DNA from: Bombyx mori
Lineage: Eukaryota; Arthropoda; Insecta; Lepidoptera; Bombycidae
DNA: 64,000 nt
Direction of reading: 5' to 3'
Assembly: GCF_030269925.1 (NCBI RefSeq)
Contig: NC_085109.1
Span: 1,054,001-1,118,000 of the forward strand
Position numbers and translations under genes: made by a program. Of this stretch, positions 30,828 to 41,515 are shown piece after piece; position 1 is the stretch's first letter, and every line of letters begins with the position of its first letter. The notes under the pieces are model-generated. The model saw only the letters and a program-made list of their open reading frames with translations. It searched no databases and had not been told where the DNA came from.

Positions 30828-31242
30828 TCGTCGTGGCCTAAAGAATAAGGCGTCCGGTGCATTCGTATCTAGCGATGCACCGGTGTTCGAATCCCGCAGG
30901 TGGGTACCAATTTTTCTGATGAAATACGTACTTAACAAATGTTCACGGTGAAGGAATAACATCGTGTAATAAAAACCTAACCCGCAAAATTAATTTGCGT
31001 AATTATATACTGGTGGTAGGATCTCTGGTCAGTCCGCACGGGTAGGTACCATCACCCCGCCTATTTCTGCCGTGAAGCAGTAATGCGTTTCGGTTTGAAG
31101 GGTGGGGCAGCCGTTGTAACTATACTGAGACTTTGGAACTCATATCTCAAGATGGGTGGTGGCATTTGCGTTGTAGATGTCTATAGGCTTCGGCACCACT
31201 TAATACCAGGTGCAATAAATGCAATGCAATAAAAAAAAAACA
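30828..31242 (+). mobile_element. Bm1 SINE with tRNA head, tail deleted
   Basis: The head 'gtcgtcgtggcctaaagaat' and box B 'ggtgttcgaatcccgcagg' are intact, followed by middle and body. About 35 bases before the tail ('gtgggctgtgagctcgtcc') are missing and replaced by 'gcaataaatgcaatgcaat'. Confidence 0.87.
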
Positions 31243-31586
31243 TTCAATGAAATTCCGCGTTGTCAAACTCCCATCGCATCGTTTAATACCACACTTAACT
31301 CCTTAACAAAGTTATTGTAAAGTTATTTTATGTCTTATTATAGGGCAGATATGGCCTAAAACTTATTGGCCGTGGACTGCCAATCTAAATCAAGCAATTA
31401 TCAATAAACTAACACGTGCATCGTCTATAAACAGAAGCTGCCCGTGTCCATGAAGGATACCCGAGTTCCGGATATAAGGATGCCTCGTAAATAACATCCG
31501 ACGTAGATAAATAAAATACTGTAGCAACACTGACACTTGGACGTGTCAAAGATTATCAAATATTTGGACCTGCCGTCTCTATAAAT
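31243..31586. other. Intergenic, no feature recognised
   Basis: No gene or repeat is supported here. Confidence 0.4.
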
Positions 31587-31716
31587 CAGCGCTGGTGACT
31601 ATCTGTGACCTTGCCCGTTCACGAAACCCGCTATAGAAAGCAGAGTATTATATACACTTGACATTGGCGAAACCTAAACAGAAACGCCATAAACCTAAGA
31701 GATAGATAGATAGACT
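31587..31716 (-). repeat. Dispersed repeat, copy 2 (first copy at 8985)
   Basis: Reverse complement of 8985-9100: 'gtgactatctgtgacctt', 'cgctatagaaagcagagta', 'cacttgacattggcga' and 'gccataaacctaagagatag'. The match stops on both sides, so it is a discrete unit of about 115 bases. Confidence 0.6.
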
Positions 31717-32039
31717 TATACACCGTGTCGGTGAATGCATGTCGAAAATAATGGCATCTCTGCCATCCTGTCCTGAGATCCCTGGTTGCATTAAAAAATA
31801 ATAATTGGTTGTCTATAAAGTCGGTTTACGGACGATAGTCATGCGTGATAACGTCATTATCAGAACTGTTCGAACTGCTAGCTATGACGTCACAAGCTTA
31901 CGCTTGGTCCGATCGTGCCTCTCTATCGCTTGTTCCGCGCTCTCGCTTGCACGCGCTCAGGTGGAACGTGACACTTTTTCATACATGCAGCCGGTGTTCA
32001 ATGATTTATAAGACGTTATCACGTCAAAAAAAACTAATC

Positions 32040-32138
32040 ATGAAGCTAATGGTTGGCATTTCCTTATTTGCTTTCATTTGCTGCGAAGAACCACGCGGAT
32101 ACTTCGAGAATCTCTATACTGAGCACAACAAAACTAAA
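32040..32138 (+). CDS. Putative first exon of a secreted protein
   Basis: An ATG opens 33 codons with a clear signal-peptide shape: MKLM, then a hydrophobic run (VGISLFAFICC) followed by charged EEPRG, then YFENLYTEHNKTK. It ends exactly at a consensus donor 'AAA|gtatgt' in phase 0. Translation into the intron hits stops soon after. Upstream are a TATA-like 'atttataag' at about 32002 and two 'acgtca'/'gacgtca'-like sites (31885, 32020), which could be promoter parts. No second exon could be recognised downstream in the window, so the family is unknown; the N-K-T sequon is the only feature past the signal. It could also be a chance ORF, or the first exon of a long-intron gene. Confidence 0.35.
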
Positions 32139-33448
32139 GTATGTTTTAAAAAAATATACATACACTTATCCAAGCTTCTGTCGTGGATGTAGCCGACCTC
32201 CGTAGATGGATCAATTCGTGTTGAGCGGGTCCACCTTTGATGGCGTTATTTCATCGTAAACAAACACCCATCCTTTGTACGCTGTATACATTACTATAGA
32301 AAAATACAGTTTCCCTTCCGTCTAACTCATGAAAGGGAACGATAAATTATGTATTACATTTGCCGGCCATAAATATTTATATGCAAACGCGTTTTGATGT
32401 GTTCGTTTGACTATTGTATTTAGATTGAAACAAATGTTGGTGTAATATTGGCCTTCGTTATTACAATTACTGAAAAACCATTCATATTTTATTCTTAATG
32501 TATCGACCAGGTTAGCTTTGGTTAAAAAAGATTGGTTTATTTTTGGTATGTTTTTAAACGCATGAGAAAAATCAATCGAAAGAATCATTCTCGCCCAAGA
32601 CTTCTCGATCATTACTATGGAGATTCCAATAAAGACATGAATGACTGGTAATCGCATAAATATATTTGAGAGCACGTACAAAATATTGTACAATAATCAA
32701 ACAGATACCTCTCTCTTTTTCTCTGGAAAATATAAGAAAATACTAACATTATTTCATGTAAAGCTAAACACAAGGCATAGCGTCATTTTGGCCCCAAATG
32801 ACGTCACAAATTGCATGCAAAAATTACGACAAATTACGAAAAAAGTTCTGTCCGCCCCCGTATAAGTGAATATCAGATTGATCAGTACGAAGGAGATTAA
32901 CGAGGTCTCCTGAAAGCTCCATTGGGCTGTCTCCTCAGTCATTTGCACATGAAAAAAGGCAGCTTCGACGGTAATGCGTTACCCGCTTCCGGGATCGCGA
33001 GGGTGGGAGGTAATGCCTCCAATATGTCGAATCTACTGTATTTTTCCTTCGATATTAATACGGTAACTATGACTTTGTTTTGACTGTAAATCTTTCGTGT
33101 GTTTCCTTGGTGGCTCTTGTGGAATTTATGGCTTACCTAAGAGCGAACATCCACTATTCAATACAAGCTTAAGCATAGCGAATTTTGACTCTTACCTCTT
33201 CGAAAATATTCATTTGAAGAATAACTTTTATATTTAAAATATTAACACTTAGGTCTGTTTTTAATATTCTATTTGGGTAAATCCATTAGACAGAGAGAGC
33301 ACAGAAGCAATCAACGCGGGGAACTATGTAGGCATGTCTATTAATGGACGTTTGTGGTGGGATAATTTTGATGATCGGTAAATAAACTGACGGTCTATCT
33401 GACGGTAAATGCTGACTTGAATCGTGAGTCTGATGTATCAATTGTAAT
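32139..33448. other. Intergenic or intronic, no exon recognised
   Basis: About 1.3 kb with no supported gene. A 123-codon frame on minus (32322-32693) and a 74-codon frame on plus (32641-32865) overlap in AT-rich DNA; neither has a domain or splice context. 'gacgtca' palindromes occur near 32800. Confidence 0.4.
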
Positions 33449-33557
33449 TAATAACGGCTGTGGGCTCTTTAGGCCGAAATGATGGCTGCTTCGCCTCGGA
33501 ACTGAGCAAGATTACGGTACCTACCCACGCGGTTTAAAACACCCTCTTAGACCAGTA
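33449..33557 (-). mobile_element. Bm1 SINE fragment, minus, decayed
   Basis: 'aacggctgtgggctct', 'gatggctgcttcgcctc' and 'ggtacctacccacgcgg' follow the reversed Bm1 body in order, with many changes and no tail. Confidence 0.55.
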
Positions 33558-33631
33558 AGTAAAATGTACGTAACTACAACTGAAAATTTATTAGCATTCA
33601 TTTTGTCTTAAAAAAATTTAATTACCCTTGT

Positions 33632-33922
33632 AGGCAGACGACCATACGGCCCACCTGATGGTGAGTGGTTACCGTCGCCCATGGACTTCAGCAATGCCAG
33701 GGGCAGAGCCAAGCCGCTGCCTACCGCTTAATACTCTCCACAAGCCTCGTTTGAAGAAGGACATGTCATAGCGCTCGGGAAACACCGTGGAGGGGAACTC
33801 ATTGCAAAGCCGGATGGTACGTGGCAAAAAATACCTCTGGAAACGCACTGTGGATGACCGCAGTGGCTCCAGGTAGTATGGATGAACTGTACTCCGGTGG
33901 CGGGCGGTGCGATGGTGACAAA
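33632..33922 (-). mobile_element. BMC1/L1Bm-type LINE 3' fragment, minus
   Basis: The best-preserved long copy of this tail: 'cttgtaggcagacgaccata', 'cccatggacttcagcaatgc', 'gcctaccgcttaatactctc', 'ggacatgtcatagcgctcgg' and 'tacgtggcaaaaaatacctc', up to 'ggtggcgggcggtgcgatgg'. It covers the 3' UTR and the last ORF2 codons. Confidence 0.75.
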
Positions 33923-34310
33923 TTTGTCTTGTTTTTACCGTTTTTTATTAGTGCAGACAAATTTGTTTTCGTTTCGATTCGATTACCGTATTTCGCATTA
34001 TATTTATTCAAGTTATTAAATTAGAATTTCTATTATACGTATTGTGTGTTCTGCTAAAATAATTTTCATCGATAGGAATATCTAATCCATTAGTAAATCA
34101 TGGTGCCAGCAGGAAGGTGACTGGTGTGATGACGTCACGGAGGGGGCGCCATCAAACCGGCACGTGATTCTGTACTCCTGGACTCGAAATATATTCTCTA
34201 AAGATGTACATACATCACGATGTATACAATGATTTTATTGAATTCATATGGAAGTTTTATCTAGGTGCTTCATGGTATATTTTGTCATTATCTATATAGG
34301 TAATGTTAAC

Positions 34311-34665
34311 GTGAAGTAAAAACTTCGTACCGCTTTTTACGAAAATTGCGCGAACGTAGGAGTATGAAATTTCCCATACTTATAGGGAATATAGGTGCAG
34401 AATGTAAATTTTCTTTTTTAATTATGCATAAAAAATACGTTAAATCAATAAATAAAACATTAAACACACAATATTGTTTGTTTTAAATAAGTATTTTTTA
34501 TAGTGTAGTCTTGGCGAAATTTGTGATTATAGAAGTATAAAATACAATCATAATAGTGTACAAACTTACAATTCCAATTAATTATAGTCGAATTTCGACT
34601 ACTGCGGGACCTCTAGTTATAATAATTATAATCGAATTTCGACTACTGGGGTACCACTAGTTCGT
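34311..34665. repeat. Unclassified interspersed repeat, copy 1
   Basis: A segment from 'gtgaagtaaaaacttcgta' to 'actagttcg' whose parts recur in order at 37060-37830. Its right end holds two near-copies of 'tcgaatttcgactactg' (34589 and 34632), each around the palindrome CGAATTTCG/CGAAATTCG. It is non-coding; the likely class is a non-autonomous DNA transposon, but no ends were proven. Confidence 0.5.
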
Positions 34666-35241
34666 ATTAATACATGAATTGCCAGATACACTTTTTGGAT
34701 AAATATTCGGCTATTATTATAATTTTAATGAAAAAAGTTTATGAATACCGCTTGTGTTACGAAAATTGTAATGCTTAATCTTAATCTATTCATCAATCTA
34801 ATAAATGAAAATCTGCAAAATTGTCCTCTGTGCATTCCTTAGCCATTAATCGGATTGTGATGATTGTGATGATACATAGTACACTTGTTGTTGGCACTCC
34901 GGGGTAAGTTCATAGTGCCAGCAACATACAAAAGTGCCGCGCGATTAGTTTAATGAGATATCAATGTTTTTCACATCTTTAGCAAGATGTCCTTTTGTTG
35001 AAAACAGGGCTTGTATCGTAAATTGATAGCAGTCATTTGTATATAATGTATCTATATATAATGATATCGAATAATCTAAAAATGGTTGAACAATAACAAA
35101 AGACTTTATTGCGTTTTCTGTACAATATTAAGAAAACAATTTGAATTCCTTTAATTTATACCGTATTATTGAATGAAGTAAAAACTGAACTGCTTTTTTT
35201 CTCAATGATAGAGAGTTCAGTAAATATACTATATAAGATTA
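34666..35241. other. Intergenic with a strong hairpin
   Basis: No gene. 'tgttgttggcact' (34886-34898) pairs with 'agtgccagcaaca' (34914-34926) with one mismatch, giving a 13-bp stem and a 15-base loop. Confidence 0.45.
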
Positions 35242-35466
35242 TTTTTTTATTGCTTAGATGGGTGGACGAGCCCACCTGGTGTTAAGTGGTTACTGGAGCC
35301 CATAGACATCTACAACGTAAATGCGCTACCCACCTTGAGATATAAGCTTTAAGGTCTCAAGTATAGTTACAACGGCTGCCCCACCCTTCAAACCGAAACG
35401 CATTACTGCTTCACAGCAGAAAATAGGCAGGGCCGTGGTACCATGTGGACTCACAAAGGTTTCTAT
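35242..35466 (-). mobile_element. Bm1 SINE, minus, partial
   Basis: T-rich tail 'ttttttattgcttagatggg', then the reversed body to 'ggtaccatgtggactcacaa'. The head is absent and a small deletion lies in 'gagcccacctgg'. Confidence 0.85.
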
Positions 35467-35516
35467 ATATAAATTATATAAAAAAGGTTTTTCTTTACAT
35501 TTCCCGTTTACATTTT

Positions 35517-35585
35517 CAGCGGTTACCGTCGTCCATGGACGTCAGCAATGCCAAGCCGCTGCCAACCGTTAAGTACTCGTAATTC
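35517..35585 (-). mobile_element. BMC1/L1Bm-type LINE tail fragment, minus
   Basis: 'ggttaccgtcgtccatgga', 'cagcaatgccaagccgctgc' and 'ccgttaagtactc' match the reversed common tail with a ten-base deletion. Confidence 0.6.
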
Positions 35586-37059
35586 CACAAACCAAAGGAA
35601 TGTCAATGTCAGTTATCATTAGTTAAAAGTTGTTTTTTGAAATAAAATATTTTGGTGTTAAAATCCATCTCTGCTTTTTTACCTTACCTCTTCCCTGGTA
35701 GCCTAAAATGCTATTCCAGTTCAAATTTCCCATCTCTGCCTAGAACACTATACAAACGCGATATTAAACCGTAAAATTGCTTTTAATTTCACATTAACTC
35801 TTCAAAGACATGCCAATCACACGTTTCAAATCGTACACATTTGATACGAACGCTGACAAAACACGCAGGGTATAATCTACTAACATTGGAACCATCCAAT
35901 GATCGTGTCTTTAGTTCGACGAGGAGCAATTATCAAGTTAATTGGAGAAAGACCGTATCCATTACACCCGATAATATCGGATACACATTTTTTAATAATT
36001 TTGAGACCTTCAAACTCGTACCACAAGGTGGGCGGCGCATCTACATCTTCTATAAAAGATTTTCTATAAAAGCGTATTTTGTTAGTTTTTTTAAACAATT
36101 ATTGAAGTGAAACTTCTTTAGGCGCATGAGGGTAAATTTTTTACAGATGTAACGTCACGCAGGTATGCAACGGAAGTATCGAAAAAGAGAGAGAGAGCGA
36201 TCGAGACCGATTGAGAGAGAGTAAGACAGGGCGAGCGTAGCATGAAGCAACTAGCCATGGAGTGAGAGTAGGGAGCATGCAAGTGAGAAAGATCGAGAGA
36301 AAAAGTGAGACAGAGCGAACGTCGTATCACGCACAGTGCCATGGAGCGAGAGGTGGAAGAGAGCTATAGTGAGAAAGATTGAACGAGAGAGAGAATAAGG
36401 GATATCGAGAAATAATACACGCTATATCGGTTTGTGTATTCGTTTACTAGTTAATTATTTTTAATACAGCGCCATCTATGAGATTTTTTAATACCAACGT
36501 GTGTATGAAACCTCTTGTAGTGAATTTTAATTTAGGATATACGTGAAGTTAAAATATCAATTCACAGAGGGCGCTACCTCATACTATAAAAGGCGATTTA
36601 CAATTATTTACTAATGACAAAATTTTACTAATAATATACTTAGACATTTAGGATAATTGTATTTTAATTTTTGAAGGTTTCACTTCTAACACTTGTGAAT
36701 TGCACACATGTTATTTTTTTATTATTCAAGTATCAAGGAACTCACGAAAGAATCACGTCTCGTCTCAAACATTGTTAACGAGTAAGTAGCACCGTCGTGA
36801 GCTAAAACAGTAAGCCGGACGGTGAGGTACAGATACCGATCGGCTTCCGATCCGCACTATTATCGATTGTTAACGGCTATCGAGACGTAAATCGATAGCA
36901 ATCAGAAAGCGGTATCGGATCGATTTCATTACAAAATTCAATCTCACAAATTACTCTTAATCGTTACGTCTCTCTCTCTCTTATTACTTTTGTTATTGAA
37001 TGTGTTTTCGGTGACTTACATTCAATGGAAATTTGTATTACTTTGTATCCATATATAAT
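35586..37059. other. Intergenic, purine-rich part
   Basis: No supported gene. Positions 36180-36400 are purine-rich on plus with an imperfect ~100-bp repeat: 'agcatgaagcaactagccat'/'ggagtgagag' recurs as 'cacagtgccatggagcgaga'. A worn Bm1 trace ('ccacaaggtgggcggcgcat') sits at 36020. The pair 'cagcgccatctatgaga' (36473) and 'cacagagggcgctac' (36562), inverted, may mark a small decayed MITE. Confidence 0.4.
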
Positions 37060-37830
37060 ATAGGTGAAGCAAAAATAGTACCCCTTTTTACGAAAATGAT
37101 GAAATTTTCCACACTTATATTATAACTAGCTGACCCGGCAAACATTGTTTTGCCATATATAAGATTTCTAGGGAATTTCTAGTATAGAAAAAAAACTAAC
37201 TTATTGTAAGTGTGTAAGGATGTAGTAAATGAGTGAAAGAGGTATGTAGTGCTGTGAACGATGAGGGAATATATAATAAAAATAACAAAACCTCATTCAG
37301 TCACATAATACCTTATTATAACAAAACAAAAAGTCCAAATAAAAAAAATATGTTAGGGGTGGACAACCCTAATCACTTAGGGGTATGAAAAATAGATAGT
37401 AGCCGATTCTCAGGATTACTGAATATGCATAAAAAAGTTCATGAGAATCGGTCAAGCGCTTTTGGAGGAGTATGGGAACGAACATTGTGACACGAGAATT
37501 TTATATATTAGATTTACACAGAGAAGTAGTGCAGAACGCTATTTTTTTTTTTTTAATTTCTAATTTAATTTTTCAATCAACAAAAAAGCATGACTCATAC
37601 TACAACGTATTTGACACAACACCCAAATTTAATATATGTAGTTAGGTTAATTTTTAAGTCAAATTGAGAATATATTCATATTGTTTGTCTATAGTGTAGC
37701 CTTGGCAAAATCTGTGATTATAGAAGTATAGTCCTTGACAATAGACCCTTTATAATGTTCAAACTTATAATTGAAATTAATTATGGTCGCATTAATTAAT
37801 TTCGATCACTAATTAATTTCAATATTAGCC
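37060..37830. repeat. Unclassified interspersed repeat, copy 2, split by a Helitron
   Basis: The left part (37060-37125, 'aggtgaagcaaaaatagta', 'gaaattttccacacttata') and the right part (37513-37830, 'agtagtgcagaacgct', 'tctatagtgtagccttggc', 'gattatagaagtata') match the element at 34311-34665 in order. The Helitron at 37126-37512 lies exactly between them. Confidence 0.55.
37126..37512 (-). mobile_element. Non-autonomous Helitron, minus
   Basis: The plus strand starts CTAGCTGACCCGGCAAACA after an A and ends TTATATATTAGA before a T. Reversed, this is 5' TCTAATATATAA and 3' GCCGGGTCAGCTAG. It is 387 bp and non-coding. It shares its 3' end with the copies at 14726 and 40697 but has a different interior. 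Confidence 0.65.
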
Positions 37831-38306
37831 TTTAATCTTGTAGCAACATGTTATTTGCTATTTTAAAGCATCGTTTAGAAATACGCAATATTTCATTTTG
37901 GTTGGCTGACGACCGTACGTGCTCTGTGTGTGGGATAATATTACCTCATTTTTACCAGAAAGTAGTAACGTGACACCCCATTTTGAAGGGCAACACGGAA
38001 GTTAATGAAATGCAATTATAACAACGAACTTATCAACTCACATTGACCAATGACCGATCACGTTGTGATTTCCATGGGTAACATTGTATCTCGTATCGGC
38101 TTAACAACAGATGAGCCGTGAACTCGTCTGCTCGTTGCCCTCTAACCAACAGCCATCTATAAGCGTGTCGTGAAAATGTCATCATCAATTCTAAAAGTTT
38201 TTCAATGAGCCATTTTCATATAATTTCCTCTTGAGTTTTATTGCGAAAGTTTTTAAGAGCTCTTCAAAGATTCATAAAAGTTTCATTTGTCAGGAATCAT
38301 AGTATG
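37831..38306. other. Intergenic, no clear feature
   Basis: No gene. A worn BMC1/Bm1-like tail trace ('gatgagccgtgaactcgtct') lies at about 38110-38130. Confidence 0.4.
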
Positions 38307-38419
38307 TAGGCAGCGGCTTGGCTCTGCCCTTGGCATTGCTGAAGTCCATGGGCGACGGTAACAACTCACCATCAGGTGGGCCGTATGCTCGTCTGCCTAC
38401 AAGGGCAATAAAAAAAAAA
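38307..38419 (+). mobile_element. BMC1/L1Bm-type LINE 3' tail
   Basis: 'gtaggcagcggcttggctct' to 'tgcctacaagggcaataaaa', a clean 100-base tail with A(9). Confidence 0.75.
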
Positions 38420-38599
38420 CCACCACACCGTAGCCTTTACTAAAACAACAATATTATCTTTCATTTTTGACATGTTTTTTACTTCTAAGTCACACCTTAC
38501 AGAATTGGACGAAGGATTGTTTTCGGAATCATATGCGGCGAATTGTGCAACTTTTCTGAGGAGCATCGATGTATTATAAGGCAATGATACTTCTGGCTG

Positions 38600-38861
38600 C
38601 TTATAATAATAATAATAACTGGGAACAAAACAAGCACGGTCATCATAGGACCCACGGACCCCATATTAGGATACCCTATGTTATGGGTAACAGAGACTGA
38701 TATCCGTATACGTTTAAATATATATATATAGTTGATAAACATCCAGGCAAGAGCAAGTAAACCTGCCAATCACACAATATTTACCCGATGTGGGAATCGA
38801 ATTCACGACCCTCAGCGCTACTATCATAGAGCAAACTACTACTGCAGTCAATTTTGATGTA
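38600..38861 (-). mobile_element. tRNA-derived lepidopteran SINE (not Bm1), minus
   Basis: On minus: 'gtgaattcgattcccacatc' (box B-like), 'gtttacttgctcttgcctgg', a 'tatatatatat' stretch, 'tctctgttacccataacata', 'gggtatcctaatatgggg' and a (ATT)n tail at 38604-38617. The order matches a SINE family widespread in Lepidoptera whose head is a tRNA; the head here ('gctctatgatagtagcgctg') is decayed. Confidence 0.6.
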
Positions 38862-38979
38862 TGCTCGTCAGACTATAAATGGAATCAATACATTTACGAA
38901 TATATTTACATACGAATAAAGTTTAAAAAAAGCTACTAATCAAAAATACTAATCTTAGATCTCATATATTTAAATGAGC

Positions 38980-39112
38980 AATTCTTGTATATAAATATGT
39001 ATATAATCTGAATCTCGAAAACGGCTCTAACGATTTTCATAAAATTTTGTATACAGGGGATATCGGAGGCGATAAATCGATGTAGCTACGATTTATTTTC
39101 AGAAAATTTTGT
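38980..39112 (+). mobile_element. Helitron 5'-type fragment
   Basis: 'ttcttgtatataaatatgta', 'tcgaaaacggctctaacga' and 'gcgataaatcgatgtagcta' match the left end of common lepidopteran Helitrons. No 3' end was found. Confidence 0.45.
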
Positions 39113-39566
39113 TTTATTCTTGTTTTCAATAACCACGTTTATCAATAATTTTGATTTTTTTCTTTAAATAACTAGTTCATATTTTTGGTTTAGTCGGTTA
39201 GATCGAAAAATATTATTCATATTTCATCATTTTATCAATATGTAATTCGTATTTAAATCTAATTTCTAAAGAACACAATTTAACAAACAAAAAAAACTGG
39301 TAGTATGCTTTTAATCTAGCATTACATATTTACTGTAATTATATTAATAATTATTATTTCTGGCGTTTCAAATATTTTATAGTTTTCCTGGTCACCGAAG
39401 ACTGCAATGATATTCGTCAACATTTGAGTGTATGTTCAAACTATCCTCTAATTAGTAGTTAAATTAATAATTGTCTACAAAAAATGTATGTATTAAAAAA
39501 TCCGCAATTAAACCGGAAAAAACTTATTCTCATTTTATTGGAACTGGAAAACTGATTCTATTTTTT
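39113..39566. other. Intergenic, no feature recognised
   Basis: Strongly AT-rich, nothing supported. Confidence 0.45.
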
Positions 39567-39816
39567 ACTGGTGGTAGGACCTCTTGTGAGTCCACGCGGG
39601 TGGGTACCACCACCCTGCCTATTTCTGCCGTGAAGAAGTAATGCGTTTCGGTTTGAAGGGTGGGGCAGCCGTTGTAACTATACTTGAGACCTTAGAACTT
39701 ATATCTCAAGGTGGGTGGCGCATTTACGTCGTAAATGTCTATGGGCTCCAGTAACCACTTAACACCAGGTGGGCTGTGAGCTCGTCCACTCATCTAGCAA
39801 TAAAAAAAAAAAAATT
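39567..39816 (+). mobile_element. Bm1 SINE, body and tail
   Basis: From 'actggtggtaggacctct' to A(13), well preserved, tRNA head absent. Confidence 0.9.
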
Positions 39817-40158
39817 AAGATCTACGAAGACTGAAAATATAACTATACAGCTACTAATTCAGACCAGATGCCATTTCCGAACGAATTTTTAATTTTCTCT
39901 TAAAATATCCTATATGACACAATGCTTGAACGACAAAAAATAATATAGCCAATAACAAAGAAGAAAAATACTAAAATTTATTGCATGTAATCTGCTAGAT
40001 CAAAATTTTCTTCACTTCCTCTTTACCACCCCACCTTGGGGTGTGTCAACCTTTTCTGATGAAATTTCATATTGCGTGTCCAGCCTGAAGAGAGAGAGAG
40101 AGAGAGAGTCAAGCTTACAAAATCCAGTCCGAGCAAGACGTTACTGCTGGTAGTAGGA

Positions 40159-40404
40159 CACTGGTGGTAGGACCTCTTGTGAGTCCGCGCGGGTAGGTAC
40201 CACCACCCCGCCTATTTCTGCCGTGAAGCAGTAATGCGTTTCGGTTCGAAGGGTGGGGTAGCCGTTGTAACTATACTGAGACCTTAGAAGTTATATCTCA
40301 AGATGGGTGGCGCATTTACGTTGTAGATGTCTATGGGCTCCAGTAAGCACTTAACATCAGGTGGGCTGTGAGCTCGTCCATCCATCTAATCAATAAAAAA
40401 AAAA
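40159..40404 (+). mobile_element. Bm1 SINE, body and tail
   Basis: From 'actggtggtaggacctct' to the A tail. The 17 bases before it ('actgctggtagtaggac') look like a partial second copy of its own start. Confidence 0.9.
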
Positions 40405-40540
40405 GAAACGTAAACGGGTAACCTGAGGGTAAGTCACTCTTTTACTTCCATCTTTTAAGATTATAAAGCATTGACGTAAAAATTTATTGAAAATATATTA
40501 GACATAATATTTAGCTTTAATTATTACAGTACAATTAAAA

Positions 40541-40662
40541 GTGAGACCTTAGAGCTCATGTCTCAAGGTGGGTTTACGTTGTAGATGTCTATGGGCTCCG
40601 GTAACAACTTAACACCAGGTGAGCCGTGAGCTCGTCCACCCACCTAAGCAGGAAAAAAAAAA
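40541..40662 (+). mobile_element. Bm1 SINE, 3' fragment
   Basis: 'gtgagaccttagagctcatg', 'ctatgggctccggtaacaac' and 'gagctcgtccacccaccta' with an A(10) tail. It is the third Bm1 insertion in the same orientation within 1.1 kb. Confidence 0.85.
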
Positions 40663-40696
40663 CGATGTTATATTAGTCATGCATTTTTATTATAAA

Positions 40697-40990
40697 CTAG
40701 CTGACCCGGCAAACTTCGTAGTGCCTCAATCGATAAATAAAAGACCTAAACTTTTGTATAAAATAAACTTAAAACAAACAAAAGAAGTCCGGCCGACGGG
40801 GGACACATCAAAAGAAAAACTTAATTGTTTTTCTTATTTAATTCAGAGCATTTTCATATTTATCTACCTTTTAAACTTTCTCTAGACTTCCACAAATAAT
40901 TCAAGACCAAAATTAGCCAAATCGGTCGAGCCGTTCTCGAGTTTTAGCGAGACTAACGAACTGCAATTCATTTATATATATAAATATATA
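40697..40990 (-). mobile_element. Non-autonomous Helitron, minus
   Basis: Starts CTAGCTGACCCGGCAAACTT after an A. Reversed, it ends GCCGGGTCAGCTAG and its inner text ('gctcgaccgatttggctaat', 'tcgttagtctcgctaaaact') matches the short element at 14726-14941. Its other end dissolves into a TA-rich run. Confidence 0.6.
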
Positions 40991-41317
40991 TATAAATACG
41001 AGTATTATTAAGTAGGTAAAATTCAGATATCTAAAATAAACTTATGAAGCCACCTTTTTAATATATTATACAAACGCCTTACTCTGAAACAGTAGCAATA
41101 TTTTAAACAAAGTTTTATATAAATATTTTAATTAAAACAACGTCTAAACCTTGCAATTATAATTTCCAACGCTTCGAATACTGCTTACAGTTTTTATGGC
41201 CACGGATGACGGGAACATTGTTAACGCGAGATTAAACCGTAAAAGGTTTTTAATGGAATTTTTAAAAAACTATAAACAAGTTCTATACTGCCTATTTTAT
41301 TCCTATAGTAATACTAT
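40991..41317. other. Intergenic, no feature recognised
   Basis: AT-rich; nothing supported. Confidence 0.4.
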
Positions 41318-41515
41318 ATGTATTTTTTTCCTACCTATGCTGATAGCCTTGAGAGGCTATTTTAGCTTCTCCTTGACGTGTGGGTGAGCTCGCGGGGCTC
41401 AAACCAGGAATGTTGCTAGCACTGGCCCTAGCAAAAGCCGTGCTTCGCAGAATCTACCACCAGATCGGAAACGCGACCCACTGAGAAGATCCGGCGAGAA
41501 ACTCAGTGGGCTTGC
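41318..41515 (-). mobile_element. 5'-truncated Jockey-type LINE tail, minus
   Basis: T(7), 'tgatagccttgagaggctat', 'gcttcgcagaatctaccacc', 'gatcggaaacgcgacccact' and 'gatccggcgagaaactcagt': only the 3' UTR remains. Confidence 0.78.

Noticed and set aside
30830..30905. tRNA-like box A/box B as a tRNA gene (also 19786, 60658, 61184)
   Set aside because: Each continues directly into the Bm1 body and A tail, so these are SINE heads; cloverleaf pairing is broken.
32322..32693. 123-codon minus frame
   Set aside because: No domain, no splice or promoter context, AT-rich composition; chance is more likely.
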